NCBI GenBank assembly: GCA_035540675.1
Contig: DATLGB010000166.1
Coordinates: 1-8,131, forward strand
DNA from: DATLGB01 sp035540675
GTDB lineage: Bacteria > Actinomycetota > Thermoleophilia > Solirubrobacterales > Solirubrobacteraceae
DNA: 8,131 bases
Direction: 5' to 3'
Position 1 is the first letter of the stretch, and the number at the start of each line of letters is the position of its first letter. The notes under the pieces are model-generated. The model ran no database searches. It was not told where the DNA came from and was given only the letters and a program-made list of their open reading frames with translations. The translations under genes and the position numbers were made by a program. This document shows, in pieces, positions 1 to 5,568 of this stretch.

Positions 1-1344
1 AACGACGACGTCCGCGTCGGCGGTTACCGCGTCCGCGTGGGGGACGAGCCGTGGCAGCAGCTGCCGGCTTCCGCTCGCTCGTTCACCGGACGCGGAACGG
101 CCTGCTCGCGGGTGTCGGTCGTCGCGGTCGACCGGGCGCGCAACAGCTCGAAGCCGGCCACGGCGCTCGCGACACCCCCGCCGGACGAGGGGGGCGACGG
201 CCAGCGCGGGCCGGCGCCGGCGCTCGTTCCGCTGCCCGCCCCGACCCCGATCCCGATCCCGATCCCGCTTCCGCCGCTCCCGGGCGGCTCCTCCTGCGAG
301 GAGGAGATCGGCTCCGGCCTGCCGCCGCGGCTGCCGCTCTCCCGCGGCGCGACCTACCACGTCGCGCCCACGGGCTCCGACAGCAACCCCGGCACCGAAG
401 CGGCGCCATGGCGCACGATCCAGAAGGCCGCGAACACGCTGCGCGCCGGCGAGACGGCACTCGTCGCCGGCGGGCTCTACATCGAGAACGTCACGATCAC
501 GCGCTCGGGAACCGCGACCGCGCCGTTCACCATCCGCAACCGGCCGGGGGAGCGCCCGATCCTGCGGGCCGGGCTTGCCGGCCTCGACAACATGCCGGTG
601 CAGATCCGCAACGCCGCGTACGTGCGACTCCAGGGCCTCGTGTTCGAGGGCGCGACGGGGCCGTCGACGACGAACATCTACGCGTCGGGCAGCACCCACG
701 ACGTGGAGATCTCCGACTGCGAGGTCCGCAACTCGGCGCGCCAGGGGTTCTTCAGCGAGCGGACGACGGCGCGCATCCACATCATCGGCTGCCACTTCCA
801 CGACAACGGCGGGACGGGGCGGATCCAGCAGGACCACAACATCTACGTCGAGGGCAGCCACCACGCCCTCATCAACAACCTGATCCGCAACGCGCCGAAC
901 GGCTTCGGCGTGCAGATCTATCCCTCGAACGACCACATCGTCGTGGCCGGCAACACGATCGCCTCCAACTTCCGCGACGGCATCATCCTCGGCAGCTCCG
1001 GCACGACGACGACCAGCAACGCGCTGATCGTCAACAACATCATCACGGACAGCCGGGCGGCGGTGTCGACGTACTGGGGCGGCCCGGTGGGCTACGGCAA
1101 CGTGGCCCGCACGAACCTCGCCTGGGGCAACACCCAGGGCAACTTCACCGGCAGCGGCGTGACCTATGAGAACAACCGCGTCCGCGACCCCGCCTACGCG
1201 AATCCCGGGGCGGGCGACTACCGCCCCCGCGCCGGCAGCGCTGCGCTCGACGTCGCCGAGCGCGCGTACGTCAACCCCAGTGACCTGGACGGCACCACGC
1301 GGCCGCAGGGTCGCGGCCCCGACCTCGGCGCGTACGAGCGCTGA
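1..1344 (+). CDS. Secreted modular protein, Fn3 remnant plus right-handed parallel beta-helix (5' end outside window)
   Basis: The reading frame is open from the first base, and its first codons already read as the end of a fibronectin III-like module (GGYRVRV ... VSVVAVDRARNSS, codons about 7-50). The true start therefore lies upstream, and the GTG at 37 is an internal valine. The 447 visible residues run: Fn3 end, about 1-57; Pro-rich linker with an Ile-Pro run, about 58-105; right-handed beta-helix starting near YHVAPTGSDSNPGTEAAPW, about 117-400; and a C-terminal tail of the 'D.DG..RP.G..PDLGAYE' type seen at the end of many beta-helix proteins annotated 'choice-of-anchor Q'. The helix shows Asn-ladder repeats (NNLIRN, GNTI, NNII) and a QQDHNIY motif. 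Proteins of this fold often bind or cleave polysaccharides, but I see no assignable catalytic triad, so enzymatic activity is open. The signal peptide would be outside the window. The gene is convergent with a paralogue at 1408-3492, about 60-65% identical by eye over the helix. Confidence 0.85.
   Translation, partial: NDDVRVGGYRVRVGDEPWQQLPASARSFTGRGTACSRVSVVAVDRARNSSKPATALATPPPDEGGDGQRGPAPALVPLPAPTPIPIPIPLPPLPGGSSCEEEIGSGLPPRLPLSRGATYHVAPTGSDSNPGTEAAPWRTIQKAANTLRAGETALVAGGLYIENVTITRSGTATAPFTIRNRPGERPILRAGLAGLDNMPVQIRNAAYVRLQGLVFEGATGPSTTNIYASGSTHDVEISDCEVRNSARQGFFSERTTARIHIIGCHFHDNGGTGRIQQDHNIYVEGSHHALINNLIRNAPNGFGVQIYPSNDHIVVAGNTIASNFRDGIILGSSGTTTTSNALIVNNIITDSRAAVSTYWGGPVGYGNVARTNLAWGNTQGNFTGSGVTYENNRVRDPAYANPGAGDYRPRAGSAALDVAERAYVNPSDLDGTTRPQGRGPDLGAYER
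246..267 (+). repeat. In-frame hexanucleotide tandem repeat (CCCGAT, about 3.7 copies) encoding an Ile-Pro linker
   Basis: CCCGAT occurs at 246-251, 252-257 and 258-263, followed by CCCG. In frame it encodes the Pro-Ile-Pro-Ile-Pro-Ile-Pro part of the linker between the Fn3 remnant and the beta-helix. Copy-number change would alter linker length by two residues per unit without a frameshift. Confidence 0.8.
738..812 (+). repeat. Inverted DNA repeat arm 1a (partner 1940-2014)
   Basis: By hand alignment these 75 bases match the reverse complement of 1940-2014 with only five mismatches (762, 765, 768, 801, 802). The stretch encodes the GFFSERTTARIHIIGCHFH core of the beta-helix. The first three mismatches are at third codon positions and are silent. 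It is the best-conserved stretch I found in the longer imperfect inverted repeat formed by the two paralogous genes. Confidence 0.75.
894..960 (+). repeat. Inverted DNA repeat arm 1b (partner 1792-1858)
   Basis: These 67 bases match the reverse complement of 1792-1858 with about five mismatches by hand alignment. They encode the PNGFGVQIYPSNDHIVVA segment of the helix. The midpoint of this pair and that of the 738-812/1940-2014 pair both fall at about 1376, so they belong to the same symmetric inverted repeat. Confidence 0.7.
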
Positions 1345-1350
1345 GGACAT

Positions 1351-1382
1351 CGCCGGCCGCGGCCCCGGGGCCGCGGCCGGCG
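1351..1382. terminator. Perfect 32-nt palindrome, probable bidirectional terminator
   Basis: The bases CGCCGGCCGCGGCCCC are followed at once by their exact reverse complement, giving 16-nt arms with no spacer. In RNA a few central bases would have to form the loop, leaving a very stable all-GC stem on either strand. It lies 6 nt after the stop of the upstream gene (1342-1344) and 25 nt after the stop of the convergent gene (1408-1410). That is the expected place for a shared terminator. There is no clear U-tract on either strand, so it is a GC-hairpin terminator of the kind common in high-GC actinobacteria, or possibly only a transcript-stabilising structure. Confidence 0.7.
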
Positions 1383-1407
1383 CTTCCCTCGCGCCGTCCG
1401 GCTGCGG

Positions 1408-3492
1408 TCAGCGCTCGTAGGAGCCGAGGTCCGGGCCGCCGCCGATGGGACGGCTCCGGCCGTCCATGTCGCTGACCGGTGTGAACGCAGCGTCCGAGCC
1501 GCTCAGGGCGGGGCTGCCGTCCAGGAGGCGGTAGTCGCCGCTCGCACGGTCCCTGAACAGCGGGTTGGCGACCCGGTTCGCCTCGTACGTCACGCCGGAC
1601 CCCGTGAAGGCGGTCGAGCTGGTGCCGTAGGCGATGTTGTTGCGGACGAGGTTGCCGGTTCCGACGGCGCCGCCCCAGTAGGTCGATACCGCGGACCGGC
1701 TGTTGGTGATGACGTTGTTGACCACCGTCGCGTGGCTCGTCGTCGTCGAGCCGTCGCTGCCGATGATGATGCCGTCGCGGTAGTTGGCGTCGATCGTGTT
1801 GTTGGCCACCACGATGTGGTCGTTCGACGGGTAGATCTGCACGCCGAAGCCGTTCGGCACGTTGCGCAGGAGGCTGCCGATGATCGCGTGGTAGCTGCCC
1901 TGGATGTAGACGTTGTGGTCCTGCTGCAGCGGGCCCGAGCCGCCGTTGTGATGGAAGTGGCAGCCGATGATGTGGATGCGCGCGGTGGTGCGCTCGCTGA
2001 AGAACCCCTGGCGCTGCGAGCCCGAGACCTCGCAGTCGGAGAACTCGATGTCGCGCGCCGAGCCGTACGCATAGATGTTGGTCGTGGACGTCCCGGTCGC
2101 GCCCGCGAAGGCCAGGCCCTGGAACCGGACGTAGGCCGCGCCGCTCGCCAGGCTCAGCGGCATGTTGTTCGTCGCGCCGGAGCCGGCGGCGAGCACCGGC
2201 CGCTCGCCGGGGTAGTTGCGGATCGTGATGGGCGCGCTCGCGGTGCCCCCGCGCGAGAGGACCAGGTTCTGCGCGTAGGTGCCGCCGCGAACCAGCGCCT
2301 GCTGGCCGGCAGTCAGCGTGTTCAGGGCCTTCTGGATCGTGCGCCACGGCGCCGCCTCGGTGCCCGGGTTGGCGTCGGAGCCGCTCGTGGAGACGTAGAA
2401 CGCCGTGCCCGTCGACAGCGCCAGGCGCGCCGGCAGCGAGCCGCCGAGGAGCGGCGAGGGCGCGGGCTCGGCGACCGTCCACGTCCGCTGCGCCGGGGAC
2501 GCATCGGTGTTGCCCGCGGCGTCGGTCGCCCGCACGCGGAAGCTGTGAGACCCGGCCTGCAGGCCGCTGTAGTACGCCGGGGAGGCGCAGGAGGCGAAGC
2601 CCGCACCGTCGAGACTGCACTCGAAGGTCGAGCCGGCTTCCGTGGAGGAGAAGGTGAAGCTGGCGTCGGTCGCCGTCGTCGACGCGCCCTCGTCCGGGCC
2701 GCCGGCGATGGCGGTGTCGGGAGCCGTCGTGTCGGCCGGCGGCGCCGGCGCGGGCTCCGGCTCCGGCTCCGTGGCCGCGGCCGCGCCGCGCAGCACGATC
2801 GTCTGGCCGATCGTGTGGCTGCTGGCAGTGGCTGCCACCGCCACGAGCTCGCCCGTCAGGCCGGCGAGCAGGCGCAGGCTGTCGGCCGCCGCCGAGGAGA
2901 CGTTCCGCGTCGACGCCAGCTGCTCGTCGTAGCGCTCGCTCAACCCGCCGGCCGGCGCCACGGCAGACTTGCCGCTGGTGCCGAAGACGCCGACGACCGC
3001 CGCGTCGCCCGGCGCGCTCACCGACGGGGCGATGATCTTCGCCGTCTTCGCGCCGTAGCGTCCGCCGCTGGCGGCGACGGGGTTCGCGCCGTCCACGCCC
3101 TCGTAGCGCAGGATGCCGCCCGCCGAGACGGCGGCGGTCCCGAACCGCCACCGGTAGCCGGTCGGCTCGAACGCTCCGGCCGTCTTCACGTACACCGCCT
3201 GCGTCATCAGGGCGCTGCCCTTCGCGGAATCGCGGCGGACGAGGCTCCAGCCGTCGGGCGCGGTCAGCGTGACGCTGCGGTCGACGCGGACGTCCAGCGC
3301 GGCCACGAGGACGTCGCCGGCGAGGGTGCCGGCGGGAGCCGGGATCGTCAGCGCGGAAGCAGAGGCCGACTTGGCGCTGGACACGGAGCGCAGCGTGGGA
3401 GCCGCCGCCGCCGCGGTGGCGGGCAGGACGGTGGCGGCGAGGGCGAGGGCGACGGCCGCAAAGCAGCGTGCAGCCCGAGGGGAGGGGGACAT
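1408..3492 (-). CDS. Secreted modular protein: N-terminal beta-rich domain, Ig-like domain, right-handed parallel beta-helix
   Basis: This is a complete 694-residue protein. Residues 1-31 form a Sec-type signal peptide: basic start (SPSPRAAR), hydrophobic core (FAAVALALAATVLP) and Ala-rich AxA cleavage area. Residues about 35-235 form a beta-rich module (GDVLVAALDVR, TAPDGWSLVRR, GGILRYEGVDGANP, TIGQTIVL) that I know from actinobacterial surface proteins but cannot name. An acidic Pro linker (EPEPEPAPAPP, 242-252) leads to an Ig-like domain (254-341) with a likely disulfide pair, C292 and C302. After a short linker the right-handed beta-helix spans about 364-640, with GFFSERTTARIHIIGCHFH at 496-514 and QQDHNVY at 523-529. 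The tail (642-694) ends DMDGRSRPIGGGPDLGSYER. ATG at 3490-3492 is chosen because it gives the signal peptide and has GGAAGG 3 nt upstream, a rather short spacing. No sortase motif or C-terminal membrane anchor is visible, so it is probably released or loosely wall-bound. A polysaccharide-binding or -processing role is inferred from the fold and the neighbouring glycan genes; no catalytic residues can be assigned. Confidence 0.88.
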   Translation of the reverse strand: MSPSPRAARCFAAVALALAATVLPATAAAAAPTLRSVSSAKSASASALTIPAPAGTLAGDVLVAALDVRVDRSVTLTAPDGWSLVRRDSAKGSALMTQAVYVKTAGAFEPTGYRWRFGTAAVSAGGILRYEGVDGANPVAASGGRYGAKTAKIIAPSVSAPGDAAVVGVFGTSGKSAVAPAGGLSERYDEQLASTRNVSSAAADSLRLLAGLTGELVAVAATASSHTIGQTIVLRGAAAATEPEPEPAPAPPADTTAPDTAIAGGPDEGASTTATDASFTFSSTEAGSTFECSLDGAGFASCASPAYYSGLQAGSHSFRVRATDAAGNTDASPAQRTWTVAEPAPSPLLGGSLPARLALSTGTAFYVSTSGSDANPGTEAAPWRTIQKALNTLTAGQQALVRGGTYAQNLVLSRGGTASAPITIRNYPGERPVLAAGSGATNNMPLSLASGAAYVRFQGLAFAGATGTSTTNIYAYGSARDIEFSDCEVSGSQRQGFFSERTTARIHIIGCHFHHNGGSGPLQQDHNVYIQGSYHAIIGSLLRNVPNGFGVQIYPSNDHIVVANNTIDANYRDGIIIGSDGSTTTSHATVVNNVITNSRSAVSTYWGGAVGTGNLVRNNIAYGTSSTAFTGSGVTYEANRVANPLFRDRASGDYRLLDGSPALSGSDAAFTPVSDMDGRSRPIGGGPDLGSYER
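1792..1858 (-). repeat. Inverted DNA repeat arm 2b (partner 894-960)
   Basis: Read on the minus strand, this encodes PNGFGVQIYPSNDHIVVA of the second beta-helix protein. It matches 894-960 at about 62 of 67 positions by hand alignment. Confidence 0.7.
1940..2014 (-). repeat. Inverted DNA repeat arm 2a (partner 738-812)
   Basis: Read on the minus strand, this encodes the GFFSERTTARIHIIGCHFH core of the second beta-helix protein. It matches 738-812 at 70 of 75 positions by hand alignment. Confidence 0.75.
2753..2770 (-). repeat. In-frame hexanucleotide tandem repeat (GGCTCC x3) encoding an Glu-Pro linker
   Basis: GGCTCC is present three times in tandem on the plus strand. On the coding (minus) strand it gives Glu-Pro dipeptides, the EPEPEP part of the linker between the N-terminal domain and the Ig-like domain. 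It is analogous to the Ile-Pro hexamer repeat in the paralogue at 246-267, but its unit sequence differs and it joins different modules. Confidence 0.75.
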
Positions 3493-3495
3493 GGG

Positions 3496-3501
3496 CCTTC
3501 C
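3496..3501 (-). promoter_or_regulatory. Ribosome binding site of the beta-helix gene
   Basis: The minus strand reads GGAAGG-CCC-ATG. The purine run resembles a Shine-Dalgarno sequence, but the 3-nt gap to the ATG at 3492 is shorter than usual. It supports the start that yields the signal peptide. Confidence 0.45.
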
Positions 3502-3520
3502 ATCGGCCCGCCGTCCGCTC

Positions 3521-3538
3521 CGAAATATCGAAAATCCG
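3521..3538 (-). promoter_or_regulatory. AT-rich island, candidate promoter of the beta-helix gene
   Basis: On the minus strand this reads CGGATTTTCGATATTTCG, 29-46 nt upstream of the ATG at 3492. It is the most AT-rich patch of the intergenic region and carries a TTTCG-ATA-TTTCG direct repeat. GATATT (3524-3529) could be a -10 element, but no convincing -35 box sits 16-18 nt further upstream. It may instead be used by an alternative sigma factor or be an operator. Confidence 0.35.
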
Positions 3539-3547
3539 TCTAGTGGT

Positions 3548-3574
3548 GGCTCCCCGGCGCCGGTGCGAGGAGCC
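3548..3574. other. Inverted repeat (GGCTCC ... GGAGCC) with an inner palindrome
   Basis: GGCTCC (3548-3553) and GGAGCC (3569-3574) are reverse complements. They enclose the palindrome CCGGCGCCGG (3554-3563). It lies between the likely terminator hairpin of the asparagine synthetase gene and the AT-rich island. It may be a second part of that terminator or a regulatory hairpin in the leader of the beta-helix gene; nothing in the sequence decides between these. Confidence 0.35.
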
Positions 3575-3593
3575 GCGCCGCCGGACCGCCGAA

Positions 3594-3611
3594 CCCCCGC
3601 CGGCGCGGGGG
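3594..3611 (-). terminator. GC hairpin downstream of the asparagine synthetase gene
   Basis: CCCCCGC (3594-3600) and GCGGGGG (3605-3611) are exact reverse complements around a CGGC loop, giving a 7-bp all-GC stem. It lies 33-50 nt past the asnB stop codon (3644-3646) in the direction of transcription. There is no U-tract. With the separate promoter-like patch at 3521-3538 it suggests that the two co-directional genes are separate units. Confidence 0.45.
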
Positions 3612-3643
3612 CAGCCCATGGCGGGAGCTTCAGCTGCTCGGCG

Positions 3644-5527
3644 TCACACGCCCGGCGGCGCCGCGAAGCGCTCGTGCCAGAGCGAGAACGCGAGCAGGCT
3701 CCACAGCTGGCGGCTCATGTCGCGCTGGCCGTCCACGTGCGCGTCGATCAGGCGCTGGACGGCCGGCGGGTCGAAGAAGCCCTGGCGGCGCACGGTGTCC
3801 GGCGAGAGCACGTCGCGCATGAACGGCTGGAGGTCGTTGCGCAGCCAGGCGCCGACGGGTATCGAGAAGCCCTGCTTGCGTCCCCGCACGATCTCCGGCG
3901 GCAGCAGCGAGGCGACGGCGGTGCGAAGGATCGCCTTCTTCGCGAGCCCTCGCACCTTCAGGCGGGACGGGATCGCGAGCGCGAGATCGGTCACCGCCGG
4001 GTCGAGGAACGGCACGCGGACCTCGAGCGAGTTCGCCATGCTCGACCGGTCCGTCTTGACGAGCATGTCCTCGACGAGGAAGGTCGTGAGGTCGAGGTCC
4101 ATGATCCGCGCCAGCTCCTCTGCGCCGGCACTGGCCTCGTAGCTGCGCCGGAGGAGGTCCACCGGGTCCGCGCCTGCGCGCCGGGACGGGTCCAGCAGCT
4201 CGGCCCGCTGGTCGGCCGAGAGGATGCTCTTCCACACCGAGTGGCGCTCGACGGCACCGAGCGCCGCACCGCCCACGAAGCGCTTCGCCTTGTAGTCGAG
4301 GCTGCTGGCCCGCGTCGTCGAGCTGGGAAGCCGCTCGACCAGCGGCTGCAGTGGCGCCGCCACCCGGCCGATGCGCGGTGCGAGCCGGTGGCCGACGTAG
4401 TTGAAATAGCCGCCGAACAGCTCGTCGCCACCCTCGCCCGACAGCGCGACCTTGACGTGCTGGCGGGCGAGCCGCGAGACGAGGTAGGTCGGGATGGCCG
4501 ACGAGTCGGCGAACGGCTCGTCGAAGACCCCGGCGAGGAGCGGAAGCAGCTCGGCGGCGTCGGGGTGCAGCACGAGCTCGTGGTGGTCCGTGCCGTAGCG
4601 CTGCGCGACCAGGCGCGCCCGCGCCCGCTCGTCGAAGCCGCGCTCCTCGAAGCCGATCGAGAAGGTGTGCACGGGCCGTGCGGACTCCTCCGCGGCGAGC
4701 GCCGTCAGCACCGACGAGTCGATGCCGCCCGAGAGCAGGACGCCCACCGGCACGTCCGCGATCAGGTGCGCGCGCACGGAGTCGCGCAGGCGCTCGATGA
4801 TCTCCGCGGCCAGCTCCCGCTCGTCCTGCGACCGCATCTGGTCGGCGGACGGCGCCGTCGGTCTCGCGAAGCGCTCGACCTGGACGCGGGTGCCCGGCTG
4901 CCACGTCAGGACACAGCCGGCCGGCAGCTTGCGGGCTCCGCGGAAGATGGTGAGCGGCGCGGGGATGCACGCGTACGCCAGGAAGGCCTCGAGCCCGTCG
5001 GGGTCCACCTCGCGCGGGAACGCCGGGTCGGCCAGCAGGGCCTTGAGCTCGGAGCCGAACGCCAGCCGGTCCGCGGAGACGCCGTAGTAGAGCGGCTTGA
5101 TGCCGTACCGGTCCCGCGCCAGGACGAGGCGCGCCCTGGGGGCATCCCAGATCGCGACCGCGAACATGCCGCGCAGCTCCTCGGCGAAGCGCGGCCCGCG
5201 CTCCTCGTAGAGATGGACGAGCACCTCGGTGTCCGAGCGCGTCTTGAACTCGTGACCGCGCCGCCGCAGGTCCTCGCGCAGCTCGCGATAGTTGTAGATC
5301 TCGCCGTTCTGCACCACGTGGACGGTTCCGTCCTCGTTGGAGATCGGCTGGTCGCCGTTGTCGAGGTCGATGATCGCCAGCCGTCGCGCGGCGAGCCCGG
5401 CTCGACCGTCGACGACCGACCCGCCGCTGTCCGGGCCGCGGTGGAGCAGCGTCCGGTTCATGCCGTCGAGCAGCTCGCCGTCGACTCCGGCGCCGTCGAG
5501 CGATACGAGGCCGCATATGCCGCACAT
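3644..5527 (-). CDS. asnB: Glutamine-hydrolysing asparagine synthetase (AsnB family)
   Basis: The 627-residue protein begins MCGICG. After Met removal the N-terminal Cys is the glutaminase nucleophile of the class II (Ntn) amidotransferase domain, which fixes the start at 5527 rather than the longer upstream open frame. Glutaminase motifs are HRGPD (29-33), RLAIIDL (49-55), NGEIYNY (74-80) and RSDTE (97-101). The C-terminal synthetase domain has the ATP-pyrophosphatase P-loop SGGIDSS (266-272), GEGGDELFGGY (364-374) and EDMLVKTDRSSMANSLEVRVPFLD (from about 486). Length and motifs match intact AsnB enzymes, which make asparagine from aspartate, glutamine and ATP in the cytoplasm. Homologues in polysaccharide clusters are often thought to amidate sugars or other precursors instead. 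The glycosyltransferase and flippase neighbours make that possible here, but the sequence cannot separate the two. An AGGAG-like site (5540-5545) lies 12 nt before the start, a long spacing. The gene is divergent from the glycosyltransferase across 41 nt. Confidence 0.95.
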   Translation of the reverse strand: MCGICGLVSLDGAGVDGELLDGMNRTLLHRGPDSGGSVVDGRAGLAARRLAIIDLDNGDQPISNEDGTVHVVQNGEIYNYRELREDLRRRGHEFKTRSDTEVLVHLYEERGPRFAEELRGMFAVAIWDAPRARLVLARDRYGIKPLYYGVSADRLAFGSELKALLADPAFPREVDPDGLEAFLAYACIPAPLTIFRGARKLPAGCVLTWQPGTRVQVERFARPTAPSADQMRSQDERELAAEIIERLRDSVRAHLIADVPVGVLLSGGIDSSVLTALAAEESARPVHTFSIGFEERGFDERARARLVAQRYGTDHHELVLHPDAAELLPLLAGVFDEPFADSSAIPTYLVSRLARQHVKVALSGEGGDELFGGYFNYVGHRLAPRIGRVAAPLQPLVERLPSSTTRASSLDYKAKRFVGGAALGAVERHSVWKSILSADQRAELLDPSRRAGADPVDLLRRSYEASAGAEELARIMDLDLTTFLVEDMLVKTDRSSMANSLEVRVPFLDPAVTDLALAIPSRLKVRGLAKKAILRTAVASLLPPEIVRGRKQGFSIPVGAWLRNDLQPFMRDVLSPDTVRRQGFFDPPAVQRLIDAHVDGQRDMSRQLWSLLAFSLWHERFAAPPGV

Positions 5528-5568
5528 GCCGGGTCTAAGCTCCTGCGATTCGTAGATCAGGCAAAGGC
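5528..5568. promoter_or_regulatory. Divergent promoter region between asnB and the glycosyltransferase gene
   Basis: Only 41 nt separate the two opposite start codons, so any promoters must lie here or overlap the 5' coding ends. The stretch is less GC-rich than its surroundings. It contains CAGGAG on the minus strand (5540-5545) as a distant ribosome site for asnB, and AGG (5559-5561) plus AAAGG (5563-5567) before the GTG at 5569. TAGATC (5553-5558) weakly resembles a -10 box for the plus strand. No clear -35 element is seen for either direction. Confidence 0.4.

Noticed and set aside
37..39. GTG as the start codon of the first gene
   Set aside because: The frame is open upstream to base 1 and the codons before 37 (GGYRVRV) continue the Fn3-like strand pattern, so this is an internal valine of a truncated gene.
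738..2014. Insertion sequence or transposon ends causing the inverted repeat
   Set aside because: The inverted similarity lies within coding sequence of two secreted proteins. No transposase and no target-site duplication are visible.
1732..3543. 603-codon open frame on the plus strand, antisense to the complete beta-helix gene
   Set aside because: Its translation is Arg/Ala/Val-rich low-complexity sequence with no domain, signal peptide or family motif. The minus-strand frame has a signal peptide, domains and a paralogue. It is a by-product of high GC.
1271..3619. 782-codon open frame on the minus strand overlapping the beta-helix gene in another frame
   Set aside because: Its Arg/Gly/Pro-rich product has no domains and crosses the terminator palindrome. 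The 694-residue frame is clearly the coding one.
3493..3643. Riboswitch or small RNA in the asnB/beta-helix gap
   Set aside because: I looked for cyclic-di-GMP-like conserved cores and other known riboswitch patterns and saw none. The hairpins are explained more simply as a terminator and an inverted repeat.
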